Shown here one piece after another: positions 34,487-42,885 of a stretch of 64,000 nucleotides of DNA. Location: positions 191,260 through 255,259 of the forward strand of contig NZ_MAJS01000013.1 of the NCBI RefSeq assembly GCF_001690985.1, read 5' to 3'. Position 1 is the stretch's first letter; every line of letters begins with the position of its first letter. Source of the DNA: Aliivibrio sp. 1S175 (GTDB lineage Bacteria; Pseudomonadota; Gammaproteobacteria; Enterobacterales; Vibrionaceae). The notes under the pieces are model-generated. The model saw only the letters and a list, made by a program, of their open reading frames with translations, ran no database searches and had not been told where the DNA came from. The position numbers and the translations under genes were made by a program.

Positions 34487-35040
34487 TGTCCGACAAACGA
34501 GATGAAAACTATTATCGTTCTTATTTAGAGCATAACACGGTTAGCCGACGAGGATTATTTCGTGGGTTATTATCAGGTGCCAATAAATCACTAAAAGAAT
34601 CATCTCAGAAGGCCATTAAGCCCACGGTTCCTCGACCACCTTACGCGGTTGAGGAAGGGATGTTCATGGAATTATGCCAATCATGTGAAACCTGCAGTTC
34701 ATCCTGCCCTCAACACGTGATTGAAATGGTTGATAATCGCCCTCAATTAAACCTTGATTATAATCACTGTACGCTTTGTGGTGAGTGTCAATCAAGCTGT
34801 GAGTCAGGTGCACTTGGAGAAAAGAAAGGGACGATTAATTTACGCCCAAAATTCCTTTCCAGTTGTAATAATAAATTGTCTGGCGGATGCGAAGTGTGTG
34901 CGGATGCCTGCCCACAAAATGCGATAATTATCGAACCAAGAAAGTTACCGACCGTTGACTCTTCATTGTGTAATGGTTGCGGATTATGTCGTTCAGCCTG
35001 CTTTATTGGTTCGGTACAAATGGAATTCACGATTTTCTAA
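34486..35040 (+). CDS. napF: NapF-like ferredoxin-type protein
   Basis: A 184-residue iron-sulfur protein with four cysteine clusters: C-Q-S-C-E-T-C-S-S-S-C-P, C-T-L-C-G-E-C-Q-S-S-C, C-E-V-C-A-D-A-C-P and C-N-G-C-G-L-C-R-S-A-C. It also has the N-terminal S-R-R-G-L-F-R-G typical of NapF. NapF helps mature molybdoenzymes in the cytoplasm. It is encoded here with a TorD-family chaperone opposite dmsABC rather than in a nap operon, so a role in DMSO reductase assembly is likely. It overlaps the chaperone gene by one base. Confidence 0.82.
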   Translation: MSDKRDENYYRSYLEHNTVSRRGLFRGLLSGANKSLKESSQKAIKPTVPRPPYAVEEGMFMELCQSCETCSSSCPQHVIEMVDNRPQLNLDYNHCTLCGECQSSCESGALGEKKGTINLRPKFLSSCNNKLSGGCEVCADACPQNAIIIEPRKLPTVDSSLCNGCGLCRSACFIGSVQMEFTIF

Positions 35041-35314
35041 CCTGACAACTTTTCATCCCTTCACCCTAATTGATTAAATTATGTTCTTTTATAATAAATA
35101 AAAGTAACAAAATTAGTTCGTTAAAAGCATCGCGTTGCATTTTTCCTATTTTCTTTAGCTTATATATAGGCTATCTTTCTTTCTAAATAGCTGGTTTTTA
35201 CAATTCATTTAAAAAATCTGCTATAAAAAGTAGTTAAATTCCAATAACTGACTACCGCATTTAATATTTTACTTATTATTTTTTGAATACTGCTGCCGCC
35301 AATGGAGTACGACA

Positions 35315-36661
35315 TTGAACGAACATCAAGACCTATCCTTTCAAATTGAGACGCTTTTTAACGTAGAGCAAGAAGAACAATTTAAACTTCTCGGTGAATA
35401 CGTTGAAAATGGCTTAGATAACGGTTCATTTGCTCGTATATTAGAAGCCTTCCCTGTTGATCAACGTGTGCAGTTATGGCGTCGTCTGCCACTCGAAATG
35501 CACATTGATGTATTAACAGAAATGCGTGCTGATGCTCGTGTCGCCATTCTAGAAGAGCTGTCAGAAGCAGAGTTAAACTTCACCTTAGCTAAACTGGATA
35601 ACTTATCGTTAATTGAGTGGGCAGAATCTCTCCCTGACGATATTTTCAGCCTTGCTTTGCAACTCATCAACCGTGATGAATTGGATTTATATGATGATGC
35701 AAAGCAGTATGATGATGATGAAGTGGGCCACTGGGCGGACAGGAAAATCGCCACACTGCCTTTTAACGTCAGCGTAGGACGAGCGAAAAAGCTTTTAAAA
35801 ACCAATTTATTTGAATCTCATCAATATATGCACTTAATTAACCGAGCGCATAAGTTTCACGGTATTGTGCAATACACGGATATTTTAACTGCTGACGATT
35901 CAGTTAAAATCAACACATTGAAATTAGAAGATTGCTTAGTTCTTAATGTGCACCAACCTCTCAATGAAAGTATTGAAGCCGTTGAACACTCAGCCGTACC
36001 CAGTGTGGCGATTATCGACGACGATAACGTTTTAATTGGGCAACTTGATTGGCAATTTGCGATTAATACCCAACGTGAAATTTACGAAACTCGTTTAATG
36101 GCCGGTACCGGTATGGATGAAGGGGACGATCTTTTCTCTCCTATCCTTAAGAGTTCAAAAAAACGTGGCGTGTGGCTGGGTATTAATCTTTTGACTGCAA
36201 TATTAGCGTCTGTAACGATTGGGTTATTTGAAGATGTCATTACCCAAGTCGTTGCACTGGCAGTATTAATGCCAATCGTGGCCTCTATGGGCGGTATTGC
36301 TGGCAGCCAAACATTAACCTTAATGGTTCGTGCAATGGCACTAAATCAAATCACTCCTGGTAACCGTTTTGCATTATTAAAGAATGAATTGGGGATTGGC
36401 TCAATCAACGGTTTGTTATGGTCATTAATCATCGGTGGTCTTGCTGGTGCTTGGTTCCAGTCGTTCGCGTTAGGTGCCACAATTTCACTCGCCATTATTG
36501 TAAACATTATTACGGCGGCTCTGTTTGGAGTTCTTATTCCTATCACCTTAGATAAGTTTAAGTTAGATCCTGCGCTTGCTGGTTCTGTTATTTTAACCAC
36601 AGTCACGGATGTGGTCGGCTTCTTTGCTTTCTTAGGAACGGCAAGTTTGGTGATGATGTAA
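35315..36661 (+). CDS. mgtE: Magnesium transporter MgtE
   Basis: A 448-residue protein: a cytoplasmic MgtE N domain (about 1-125, with the repeated A-R-V-A-I-L-E-E-L-type superhelix), a CBS pair (about 130-250) and five C-terminal membrane segments. These contain P-I-V-A-S-M-G-G-I-A-G-S-Q and the pore-region T-D-V-V-G-F-F-A-F-L. It is a Mg-gated channel of the inner membrane. The start appears to be TTG at 35315, seven bases after GGAG; the ATG at 35302 is out of frame. It stands alone, closed by a terminator. Confidence 0.9.
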   Translation: MNEHQDLSFQIETLFNVEQEEQFKLLGEYVENGLDNGSFARILEAFPVDQRVQLWRRLPLEMHIDVLTEMRADARVAILEELSEAELNFTLAKLDNLSLIEWAESLPDDIFSLALQLINRDELDLYDDAKQYDDDEVGHWADRKIATLPFNVSVGRAKKLLKTNLFESHQYMHLINRAHKFHGIVQYTDILTADDSVKINTLKLEDCLVLNVHQPLNESIEAVEHSAVPSVAIIDDDNVLIGQLDWQFAINTQREIYETRLMAGTGMDEGDDLFSPILKSSKKRGVWLGINLLTAILASVTIGLFEDVITQVVALAVLMPIVASMGGIAGSQTLTLMVRAMALNQITPGNRFALLKNELGIGSINGLLWSLIIGGLAGAWFQSFALGATISLAIIVNIITAALFGVLIPITLDKFKLDPALAGSVILTTVTDVVGFFAFLGTASLVMM

Positions 36662-36693
36662 ACACGAGATCGTAACAATAGCCCCTAACAGAT

Positions 36694-36728
36694 AAACACT
36701 GAGTCACCCCTTTGGCTCAGTGTTTTTT
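36694..36728. terminator. Terminator between mgtE and the convergent LysR gene
   Basis: AAACACTGAG pairs with CTCAGTGTTT across a 12-base loop, followed by TTT on the plus strand. Confidence 0.88.
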
Positions 36729-36743
36729 ATTAGCCTTTCAAAT

Positions 36744-37670
36744 TTATTCATTCGCTTTCAACGCACCAAACCTTTCAAAAAGAAAATCTAAAAATAATCG
36801 AATTCGTTTTGGCTGATATTTTTTACTAATGTATACCACATTCAAATCGGCGCTTGATACCGACGTCGATGTATTGAAATTTGCCATATAACCATTAAGC
36901 ACCGTCACAAGGCGTAAGTTATTAATATCATCCTGCACATCTAATATCGACTTCAAAGCAATGCCTGAGCCTTCTAATGCCCAATATCGAACGACTTCAC
37001 CATCATCTGAAAATCGTTTAGGTAATACCGTTATTACATTCTTCTTATCTGTATCTTGAAAATGCCACGTTTTAAGCTCTTCGTTACTGCGCACCATAGC
37101 AAGACAATTATGATTGACTAAATCTTGTGGCGTTAACGGCGTACCATACTTTGCTAGATATTTAGGTGATGCACATAATACTCGATGGCTTGACGATAAC
37201 CGTCGAGATATCAAACTACTATCAGCGAGTTCTCCGTATCGAACCACAATATCAATGCCTGATTCAGCAATATTTGAAACATCATCATTCAAATATAAAT
37301 ACGGCACCACCTCAGGGTATTTTTCACAAAACTCAGACAAAATAGGAAGGATATATTGCTTACCAATGTCTTTTGGCGCACTGATTTTAAGTGACCCTTT
37401 TACTTCTTTCACCCCATTTAATATCAGGTTCTCTGTCTCTTTTACATTATCAAGGATCTCAAGACACGCCTTATGATACAGGTAACCAGAATCGGTAAGG
37501 GATATATGCCTTGTGCTTCGATTCAGTAGCTTTACACCATATCGCTCTTCTAAGCCCTGTAATCTTGCTGTCATCGCTGCAGGAGAAAGACCCAACTCAC
37601 GCCCAGCCGCCGCCAACCCTTGATGCTTGATGACACTTACAAACATTGTCATATCAGAAAACTTATCCAT
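36744..37670 (-). CDS. LysR-type transcriptional regulator
   Basis: A 308-residue LysR regulator of the single-copy CrgA/DsdC-like branch. The DNA-binding helix-turn-helix is within residues 1-60 (Q-G-L-A-A-A-G-R-E-L-G-L-S-P-A-A-M-T-A-R), followed by the effector domain. I start at the ATG at 37670, preceded by GAAGGTGG; 13 extra residues up to 37709 are not conserved in style. It is divergent from an MFS efflux gene, which it probably controls. Confidence 0.85.
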   Translation of the reverse strand: MDKFSDMTMFVSVIKHQGLAAAGRELGLSPAAMTARLQGLEERYGVKLLNRSTRHISLTDSGYLYHKACLEILDNVKETENLILNGVKEVKGSLKISAPKDIGKQYILPILSEFCEKYPEVVPYLYLNDDVSNIAESGIDIVVRYGELADSSLISRRLSSSHRVLCASPKYLAKYGTPLTPQDLVNHNCLAMVRSNEELKTWHFQDTDKKNVITVLPKRFSDDGEVVRYWALEGSGIALKSILDVQDDINNLRLVTVLNGYMANFNTSTSVSSADLNVVYISKKYQPKRIRLFLDFLFERFGALKANE

Positions 37671-37828
37671 TGCCACCTTCTCGGTTATTTCAATCTTATA
37701 TATTACCAATTATCATTATTCAGAAAACCTGAACAATGATTTTATATTTTACTCAATTATCAAATTAAAGCGAATGTATATAATCATCATCATTAGGTCA
37801 CAACAATAAAATAAGTTAAAGGTACATC

Positions 37829-39013
37829 ATGAATAAAGAAAAAATGCCATTTCAAGTCTGGATATTAACATTAGCGGCCTTCGCAATTGGCACTGCTGAA
37901 TTTGTTATTGCGGGTATCCTTCCGCAAATAGCTACGTCACTGTCTATTACTGAAGGCCAAGCTGGCTACTTAATCAGTGCCTATGCATTAGCCATTGTTA
38001 TTGGCGGTCCTATCTTAACCATTTATTTAGCCCGTTTTAATAAGAAGCTCGTTTTAACTGGATTAATGGCTCTATTTATTATCGGTAATATTTTATCAGC
38101 ACTAGCGCCAACCTATCACTTACTACTCATTAGCCGCGTTGTTGCGGGTCTTGTTCAAGGGCCTTTTTATGGCATTGGTGCTGTTGTTGCGACCAATTTA
38201 GTCTCTGAAAAAATGGCTGGACGTGCTGTAGGTCAAATGTTTGCGGGCTTAACGCTTGCCAATGTTCTAGGGGTTCCTGCTGGTACTTGGATCAGTTTAC
38301 AGTTCGGATGGCACACTACTTTCTTTACAGTTGCAGCCTTTGGTGCCATTGCAATGATTTCAATTCTAACCTCAATTAAATCAACAGGACACGGTGAAGC
38401 GAAAGACATTAAAACTCAGCTTGCTGCATTCAAAAATCCAATGTTGATCATTAGCTTAGCGATCACTGCATTATCATGGTCTGGTTTTATGACTCTGTAT
38501 GGTTACCTTGCGCCTATTGCTATGCATACAACGGGTTATGGTGAAGCCGCTGTAACATGGATTTTAGTGATTGTTGGTGCAGGCCTAATCATTGGTAATA
38601 TTTTAGGGGGTCGCTCTTCTGACAAAAACCTAAACAAAGCATCTATGTTCTGGGCTGTTGCAATGATCATTTCATTAATTGTTGTTGGCCTGGTTGTTGA
38701 TAACAAGATCCTCTTTGTTATTGCTGCGTTTATCTTTGGTATTGCCTCATTTGCGAATGTACCCGCTATGCAACTTCGAGTAATGAATCACGGCGGTGAA
38801 GGTCAAGAGCTTGCAGCGACAGCAAACATATCTGCATTTAACTTAGCAAATGCGTTCGGTGGTTTCTTAGGCGGAATGGTGCTTGATAGTCAGCTCGGTG
38901 CAAGCATGATCCCTTTTGCTGCCGTAGTCGTCCCTATCATAGGTTTACTATTCATTGCGAAAGCAAATAGAAAAGAGCTATCTCCAATACAAGTAACTCC
39001 TAATCTTAGCTAA
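37829..39013 (+). CDS. MFS transporter, DHA1/AraJ-type sugar or drug efflux
   Basis: A 394-residue protein with 12 membrane segments. Typical DHA1 features are the N-terminal F-A-I-G-T-A-E-F-V-I-A-G motif and a G-P-F-Y-G-I-G segment in helix 4-5. This places it near AraJ/YdhP/SotB-type exporters of sugars or drugs by proton antiport. The substrate is not predictable. It is divergent from a LysR gene and followed by an SDR and an old yellow enzyme, suggesting a detoxification group. Confidence 0.87.
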   Translation: MNKEKMPFQVWILTLAAFAIGTAEFVIAGILPQIATSLSITEGQAGYLISAYALAIVIGGPILTIYLARFNKKLVLTGLMALFIIGNILSALAPTYHLLLISRVVAGLVQGPFYGIGAVVATNLVSEKMAGRAVGQMFAGLTLANVLGVPAGTWISLQFGWHTTFFTVAAFGAIAMISILTSIKSTGHGEAKDIKTQLAAFKNPMLIISLAITALSWSGFMTLYGYLAPIAMHTTGYGEAAVTWILVIVGAGLIIGNILGGRSSDKNLNKASMFWAVAMIISLIVVGLVVDNKILFVIAAFIFGIASFANVPAMQLRVMNHGGEGQELAATANISAFNLANAFGGFLGGMVLDSQLGASMIPFAAVVVPIIGLLFIAKANRKELSPIQVTPNLS

Positions 39014-39029
39014 TTTCTCCCCTTCTAAA

Positions 39030-39050
39030 AAGGCTCATAACCTGAGCCTT
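39030..39050. terminator. Hairpin after the MFS gene
   Basis: AAGGCTCA pairs with TGAGCCTT across a five-base loop. It lacks a T run on the plus strand (ATAAC follows) but has one on the minus strand, so its strength for the MFS transcript is doubtful. Confidence 0.4.
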
Positions 39051-39069
39051 ATAACAAAGGAACATTAGG

Positions 39070-39240
39070 ATGCTTTTAAATTCAAAAATAAAAAAAGACC
39101 CCTCGTGCCAAGGCAGTATCAACAACATTTCCTTTTGTTTAACAACAGAGGACATAGGTATTTTTGATTACAAATTAGTACAGAGAATAGAAAGTCTAGT
39201 ACTTATTTTTTCAGGGCTTTTATTTCTATCTTTACTCTGA
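39070..39240 (+). CDS. Possible small membrane protein, 56 residues
   Basis: An ORF below the usual length cut-off starts at ATG 39070 with AAAGGAA eight bases before it, and ends at TGA 39238-39240. The C-terminal 14 residues (V-L-I-F-S-G-L-L-F-L-S-L-L) are strongly hydrophobic and the rest is polar with two Cys. It fills the gap between the MFS and SDR genes. No homologue is known to me; it could be spurious. Confidence 0.35.
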   Translation: MLLNSKIKKDPSCQGSINNISFCLTTEDIGIFDYKLVQRIESLVLIFSGLLFLSLL

Positions 39241-39291
39241 ATAATTCCCATGCACCGCACTATCTCACTACGATTTCAGAAGGAACGCATT

Positions 39292-39960
39292 ATGAATCAA
39301 GGCAAAACTACGTTCGTCATCATTGGCGGAACATCAGGGATTGGGGAGGCTGTAGCCCAACATTTCACTAATGAAAGTAATATTGTTCATGTTGCCAGTC
39401 GATCTACCGGACTAGACATCAGTGATGAAAACTCGGTTCATCATTATTTTGAATCCATCGGTCCTATTGATCATCTTGTGATTACTGCTGGCTCATTCGC
39501 ACCATCAGGAAAAGTAGTTGATGTGGTTACCGAAGAAGCAAAAAACGCCTTTGATACTAAGTTTTGGGGTTCAATTCATGCGGCAAAAAATGCAGCTCGA
39601 TACCTAAAACCCAATGGTTCTATCACCCTTACAACGGGGATGCTGTCACGTAAAGTTGTGGCAAATACCTATGTAAAATCAGCAATGAATGCTGCATTAG
39701 AAATCGTAACCAAAGTACTTGCGAAAGAGCTTGCACCAATACGAGTCAACGCGGTAAGTCCCGGATTAACAGCCACTACGGCTTATCAAAATATGGATGA
39801 GGAAAATCGCAAATCTATGTATGACAACGCTAAACAAAATTTACCTGTTGGGCACATTGGTCAAGCTTCAGATATTGCGATGGCCTATGTGATGGCAATT
39901 GCAAATCCATACATGACAGGTTCAATCATCGATGTTGATGGTGGTGCCCTAATTAATTAA
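39292..39960 (+). CDS. Short-chain dehydrogenase/reductase
   Basis: A 222-residue SDR with G-G-T-S-G-I-G-E-A cofactor loop, L-D-I-S (Asp of the adenine pocket), I-T-A-G-S (NNAG variant) and V-S-P-G after the active-site region. The catalytic Ser/Tyr/Lys are shifted: T-T-G-M-L-S and the likely Y-V-K-S-A-M, so Y-x3-K reads Y-V-K-S-A. The exact Lys position is unusual and activity is uncertain. I use ATG 39292 behind AAGGAA rather than 39250. It precedes the old yellow enzyme gene. Confidence 0.82.
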   Translation: MNQGKTTFVIIGGTSGIGEAVAQHFTNESNIVHVASRSTGLDISDENSVHHYFESIGPIDHLVITAGSFAPSGKVVDVVTEEAKNAFDTKFWGSIHAAKNAARYLKPNGSITLTTGMLSRKVVANTYVKSAMNAALEIVTKVLAKELAPIRVNAVSPGLTATTAYQNMDEENRKSMYDNAKQNLPVGHIGQASDIAMAYVMAIANPYMTGSIIDVDGGALIN

Positions 39961-40038
39961 CAGAATACAAATTTCACATTAAAAAACGACTAAGACTTCT
40001 TCAATACTTACGATGAAAAAACAAAGAGGCATACAATC

Positions 40039-41154
40039 ATGAATTCATTATTTAAAAAAACAAAACTAAACAATCTGAACTTACAAAATCGAGTTGTCAT
40101 GGCTCCAATGACTCGCGCACGTACTAGCCAGCCGGGTAACATTCCAAATGACATGATGGCGACCTACTACAAGCAACGTGCAACTGCCGGATTAATTATC
40201 TCTGAAGCGACTCAAATTTCAGATGACTCCCAAGGGTACTCATTTACCCCAGGAGTTTATACCGATGAACAAGTAAAAGGATGGCAACCAATAACCAAAG
40301 CTGCTCACTCTCAAGGTGCGGCTATGTTCTGTCAGCTTTGGCATGTAGGCCGTGTATCTCATCCTACTTTCCAAAAAGGTGAATTACCTATTGCGCCATC
40401 TGCTCTCGCTCCTGTCGAAACCAAAGTGTGGATTTCGGATGAACAAGGTAATGGTAATATGGTTGATTGTATCCAGCCGCGAGCAATGACTCATGAAGAC
40501 ATCAACCGTGTCATTCAAGATTTCGCCTACTCTGCAAAACGCGCAGTCGAAGCCGGTTTTGATGGTGTTGAAATACACGGCGGTAACGGATATTTAATTG
40601 ATCAATTTCTTCGTACTAACTCTAACCATAGAACGGATAAGTATGGGGATTCTCGTGAGAACCGTCTTCGTTTTCTACTTGAAGTTGTTGACGCAGTAAG
40701 TAAAGAGATCGGTGCCGATAAAGTTGGTGTTCGCCTTGCACCCTTCATTACATTTAAAGACATGGATTGCCCTGATATTGTGCCAACCATTCTTGACGCT
40801 TCAAAAGAATTACAATCTCGTGATATTGCTTATTTGCATTTATCTGAAGCAGATTGGGACGATGCGCCTGTTATTCCTGAAAACTTCCGCATTAAACTAA
40901 GAAAACGGTTCACCAATTCTATTATTGTTGCAGGTAGCTACACACAAGAACGTGCAAATGAGATCCTAAATAAAGGCTATGCCGATCTTATCGCTTTTGG
41001 TCGCCCATTCGTATCAAACCCAGACTTGGTATCACGTTTAGAAAACAATCATGACCTCGCTACATTAGATGGTAATACGTTATTTGGCGGTAATGAACAA
41101 GGTTATATTGACTACCCAGCCTACAGTGAAAAAATACTAGAGACGGAGCTATGA
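40039..41154 (+). CDS. Old yellow enzyme family ene-reductase (NemA-like)
   Basis: A 371-residue FMN-dependent TIM barrel: M-A-P-M-T-R-A-R at the first strand, W-H-V-G-R-V-S-H, active-site H-G-x-N in E-I-H-G-G-N-G-Y-L-I-D-Q-F and the following T-D-x-Y-G-D-S-x-E-N-R-x-R. The C-terminal phosphate-binding F-G-R-P-F-V-S-N-P-D-L is also present. It reduces activated C=C bonds (N-ethylmaleimide, nitrate esters, quinones) with NAD(P)H. It overlaps the next gene by four bases. Confidence 0.92.
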   Translation: MNSLFKKTKLNNLNLQNRVVMAPMTRARTSQPGNIPNDMMATYYKQRATAGLIISEATQISDDSQGYSFTPGVYTDEQVKGWQPITKAAHSQGAAMFCQLWHVGRVSHPTFQKGELPIAPSALAPVETKVWISDEQGNGNMVDCIQPRAMTHEDINRVIQDFAYSAKRAVEAGFDGVEIHGGNGYLIDQFLRTNSNHRTDKYGDSRENRLRFLLEVVDAVSKEIGADKVGVRLAPFITFKDMDCPDIVPTILDASKELQSRDIAYLHLSEADWDDAPVIPENFRIKLRKRFTNSIIVAGSYTQERANEILNKGYADLIAFGRPFVSNPDLVSRLENNHDLATLDGNTLFGGNEQGYIDYPAYSEKILETEL

Positions 41155-41927
41155 AAAACAAAATAATCCTTGGTGTCACGGATCTTTCTTTTCATCGAGT
41201 AACGGCATCCATCATTTCACATATTTTAACTAATATGGGTTTTGATGTTGAACGTATTTATTCTCCACACCAAGAAAATTTTGAGAAATTAAAATCTGGC
41301 GACATTGATATGCTCGCTTCTGCTTGGCTTCCCTCTAGTCACGGGATATACAAATCTGATGTAGAAGAAAAAGTCGAATTGCTTGAATTAGGGCTACATT
41401 ATAAACCGTATGCTCATTGGGGAGTTCCTGATTACATCCCAGAAAGTTCTATCTCTGAAGTAAAAGATTTGCTGAAACCAGACGTCGTTTTACGCATGAA
41501 CAATACAATTCAGGGCATTAATCCGCGGGCGGGAATTACCCGATTTTCAATCAAAATGATGGAAACATACGGTTTAAACAACGCAGGTTACACCTTCTAT
41601 ACCGGAAGCGAGGAAGATTGCTTTAATGCATTTGAACACGCTGTCGAGAATAAAGAATGGGTTGTTGTTCCATTATGGAAGCCGCAATTTCTACATCATA
41701 AATACAATATCCGTGAAATTTCCGAACCTGAAGGATTATTGGGGATAGTTGATCGTGCAGTCTTATTACTTCGACAAGATAAGTCCATTAACTTCACTCA
41801 AGAACAAATTGAAAAATTGGACTCACTTAAATTCTCTAATGAAATTATCGCCGCGCTCGATTATCAAGTTTCCCGAGAAGGAAAAGCGATTGACCAAGTA
41901 ACCAAGCAATGGCTTAGTCTGCAATAA
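41151..41927 (+). CDS. OpuAC-type glycine-betaine-binding-like protein without signal peptide
   Basis: A 258-residue protein with the OpuAC/ProX periplasmic binding fold: L-G-V-T-D-L-S-F-H-R-V at strand 1, D-M-L-A-S-A-W-L-P-S-S-H with the ligand-box Trp, A-H-W-G-V-P-D-Y and V-V-P-L-W-K-P-Q-F. It begins M-K-N-K-I-I-L-G-V with no hydrophobic leader, so it should stay in the cytoplasm. No permease or ATPase gene is nearby. The start overlaps the old yellow enzyme stop (ATGA), so the two are made together. It may be a ligand sensor or a scavenging protein rather than a transporter part. Confidence 0.8.
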   Translation: MKNKIILGVTDLSFHRVTASIISHILTNMGFDVERIYSPHQENFEKLKSGDIDMLASAWLPSSHGIYKSDVEEKVELLELGLHYKPYAHWGVPDYIPESSISEVKDLLKPDVVLRMNNTIQGINPRAGITRFSIKMMETYGLNNAGYTFYTGSEEDCFNAFEHAVENKEWVVVPLWKPQFLHHKYNIREISEPEGLLGIVDRAVLLLRQDKSINFTQEQIEKLDSLKFSNEIIAALDYQVSREGKAIDQVTKQWLSLQ

Positions 41928-41967
41928 TAACCAAAAGAGACGATGTTGTTACCTAAACTTCAGCCAT

Positions 41968-42004
41968 AAAAAACGCCTAAAGCAATTAACTTTAGGCGTT
42001 TTAT
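41968..42004. terminator. Bidirectional terminator between convergent genes
   Basis: AAAACGCCTAAAG pairs with CTTTAGGCGTTTT across a seven-base loop, with A and T runs on the flanks. Confidence 0.92.
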
Positions 42005-42029
42005 TTGTATTTAAGTTTAATTTAAATAA

Positions 42030-42875
42030 TTAACGTATTAACAATAAAGGCACTTCACTTTTTATTAATACCTTGGTTGTGTTACTGCCTAAAAAAAACT
42101 GTCTTAGCGTTGAATGTCCATAAGCACCCATTACCATCATGCCTATCTGGTGATCTTTCTGGTACTTCAGCAAAGCATCATCAACAGATCCTGACAGTAT
42201 GTCTTCATGCACACTAAGTCCTGCATTTTTTAATTTAATGGCCGCTTTCTCAAAAGCCGCACTTTTTTCTGCAAAATCATCCACCATCACTAAATGACAA
42301 TCCAATCCCAAAAGCAGAGGCGTATTGATTGCTTTTTCAATCAGTTTTTCACTCGTTGGACTGCCATCAAAAGCAATGAGATAAGACGTTGGGATAGAAA
42401 ATGGCGCATTCACCACTAACGTATGGGATTTAATAGAACGAATAACACTTTCAAGTTGAGACCCTATCGTTTTATTACTGTCCTGCTCTTCACCTAATTT
42501 ACCAATCACTAATACTCTTAGTTCATTTTCTAAATCAATCAGGCTTTCCAGTAAACTTCCATGACGTTGTAGTTGCTCAACATGGCTAATGCCTTTATTC
42601 ATTACCCATTCAGCCGCTTCTTCCAGCAATTGCTTCCCATGCTTGAGTGCGACTTTACTGCGGGCTTCATCCAATTTTGCAAGTTCATTAAGCAACTCTT
42701 CTTGGCTACCTAATCCAATTTGTCCTGAGAACTCGCTCACAACGGGTCTGGTCGTTTTATCGAGAGCGTGCAATAAGATAAGCGGCGCATTAATCTTCGA
42801 TGCAACCCACGCACTCGCTTCACACGTTGCAATCGTCATCGGTGAACCATCAATACAAGCTATTATATTTTTCAT
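42030..42875 (-). CDS. Tandem universal stress protein (UspE-like)
   Basis: A 281-residue protein with two UspA domains. The second keeps the ATP-binding signature G-A-Y-G-H-S-T-L-R-Q-F-F-L-G-S. The first is partly degenerate in that loop (I-G-K-L-G-E-E near 130). It begins A-C-I-D-G-S-P. It lies 10 bases downstream of a SulP transporter gene, so it is probably cotranscribed and may tune or protect that transporter's function under stress. Confidence 0.88.
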   Translation of the reverse strand: MKNIIACIDGSPMTIATCEASAWVASKINAPLILLHALDKTTRPVVSEFSGQIGLGSQEELLNELAKLDEARSKVALKHGKQLLEEAAEWVMNKGISHVEQLQRHGSLLESLIDLENELRVLVIGKLGEEQDSNKTIGSQLESVIRSIKSHTLVVNAPFSIPTSYLIAFDGSPTSEKLIEKAINTPLLLGLDCHLVMVDDFAEKSAAFEKAAIKLKNAGLSVHEDILSGSVDDALLKYQKDHQIGMMVMGAYGHSTLRQFFLGSNTTKVLIKSEVPLLLIR

Positions 42876-42885
42876 TTTCTAATCC

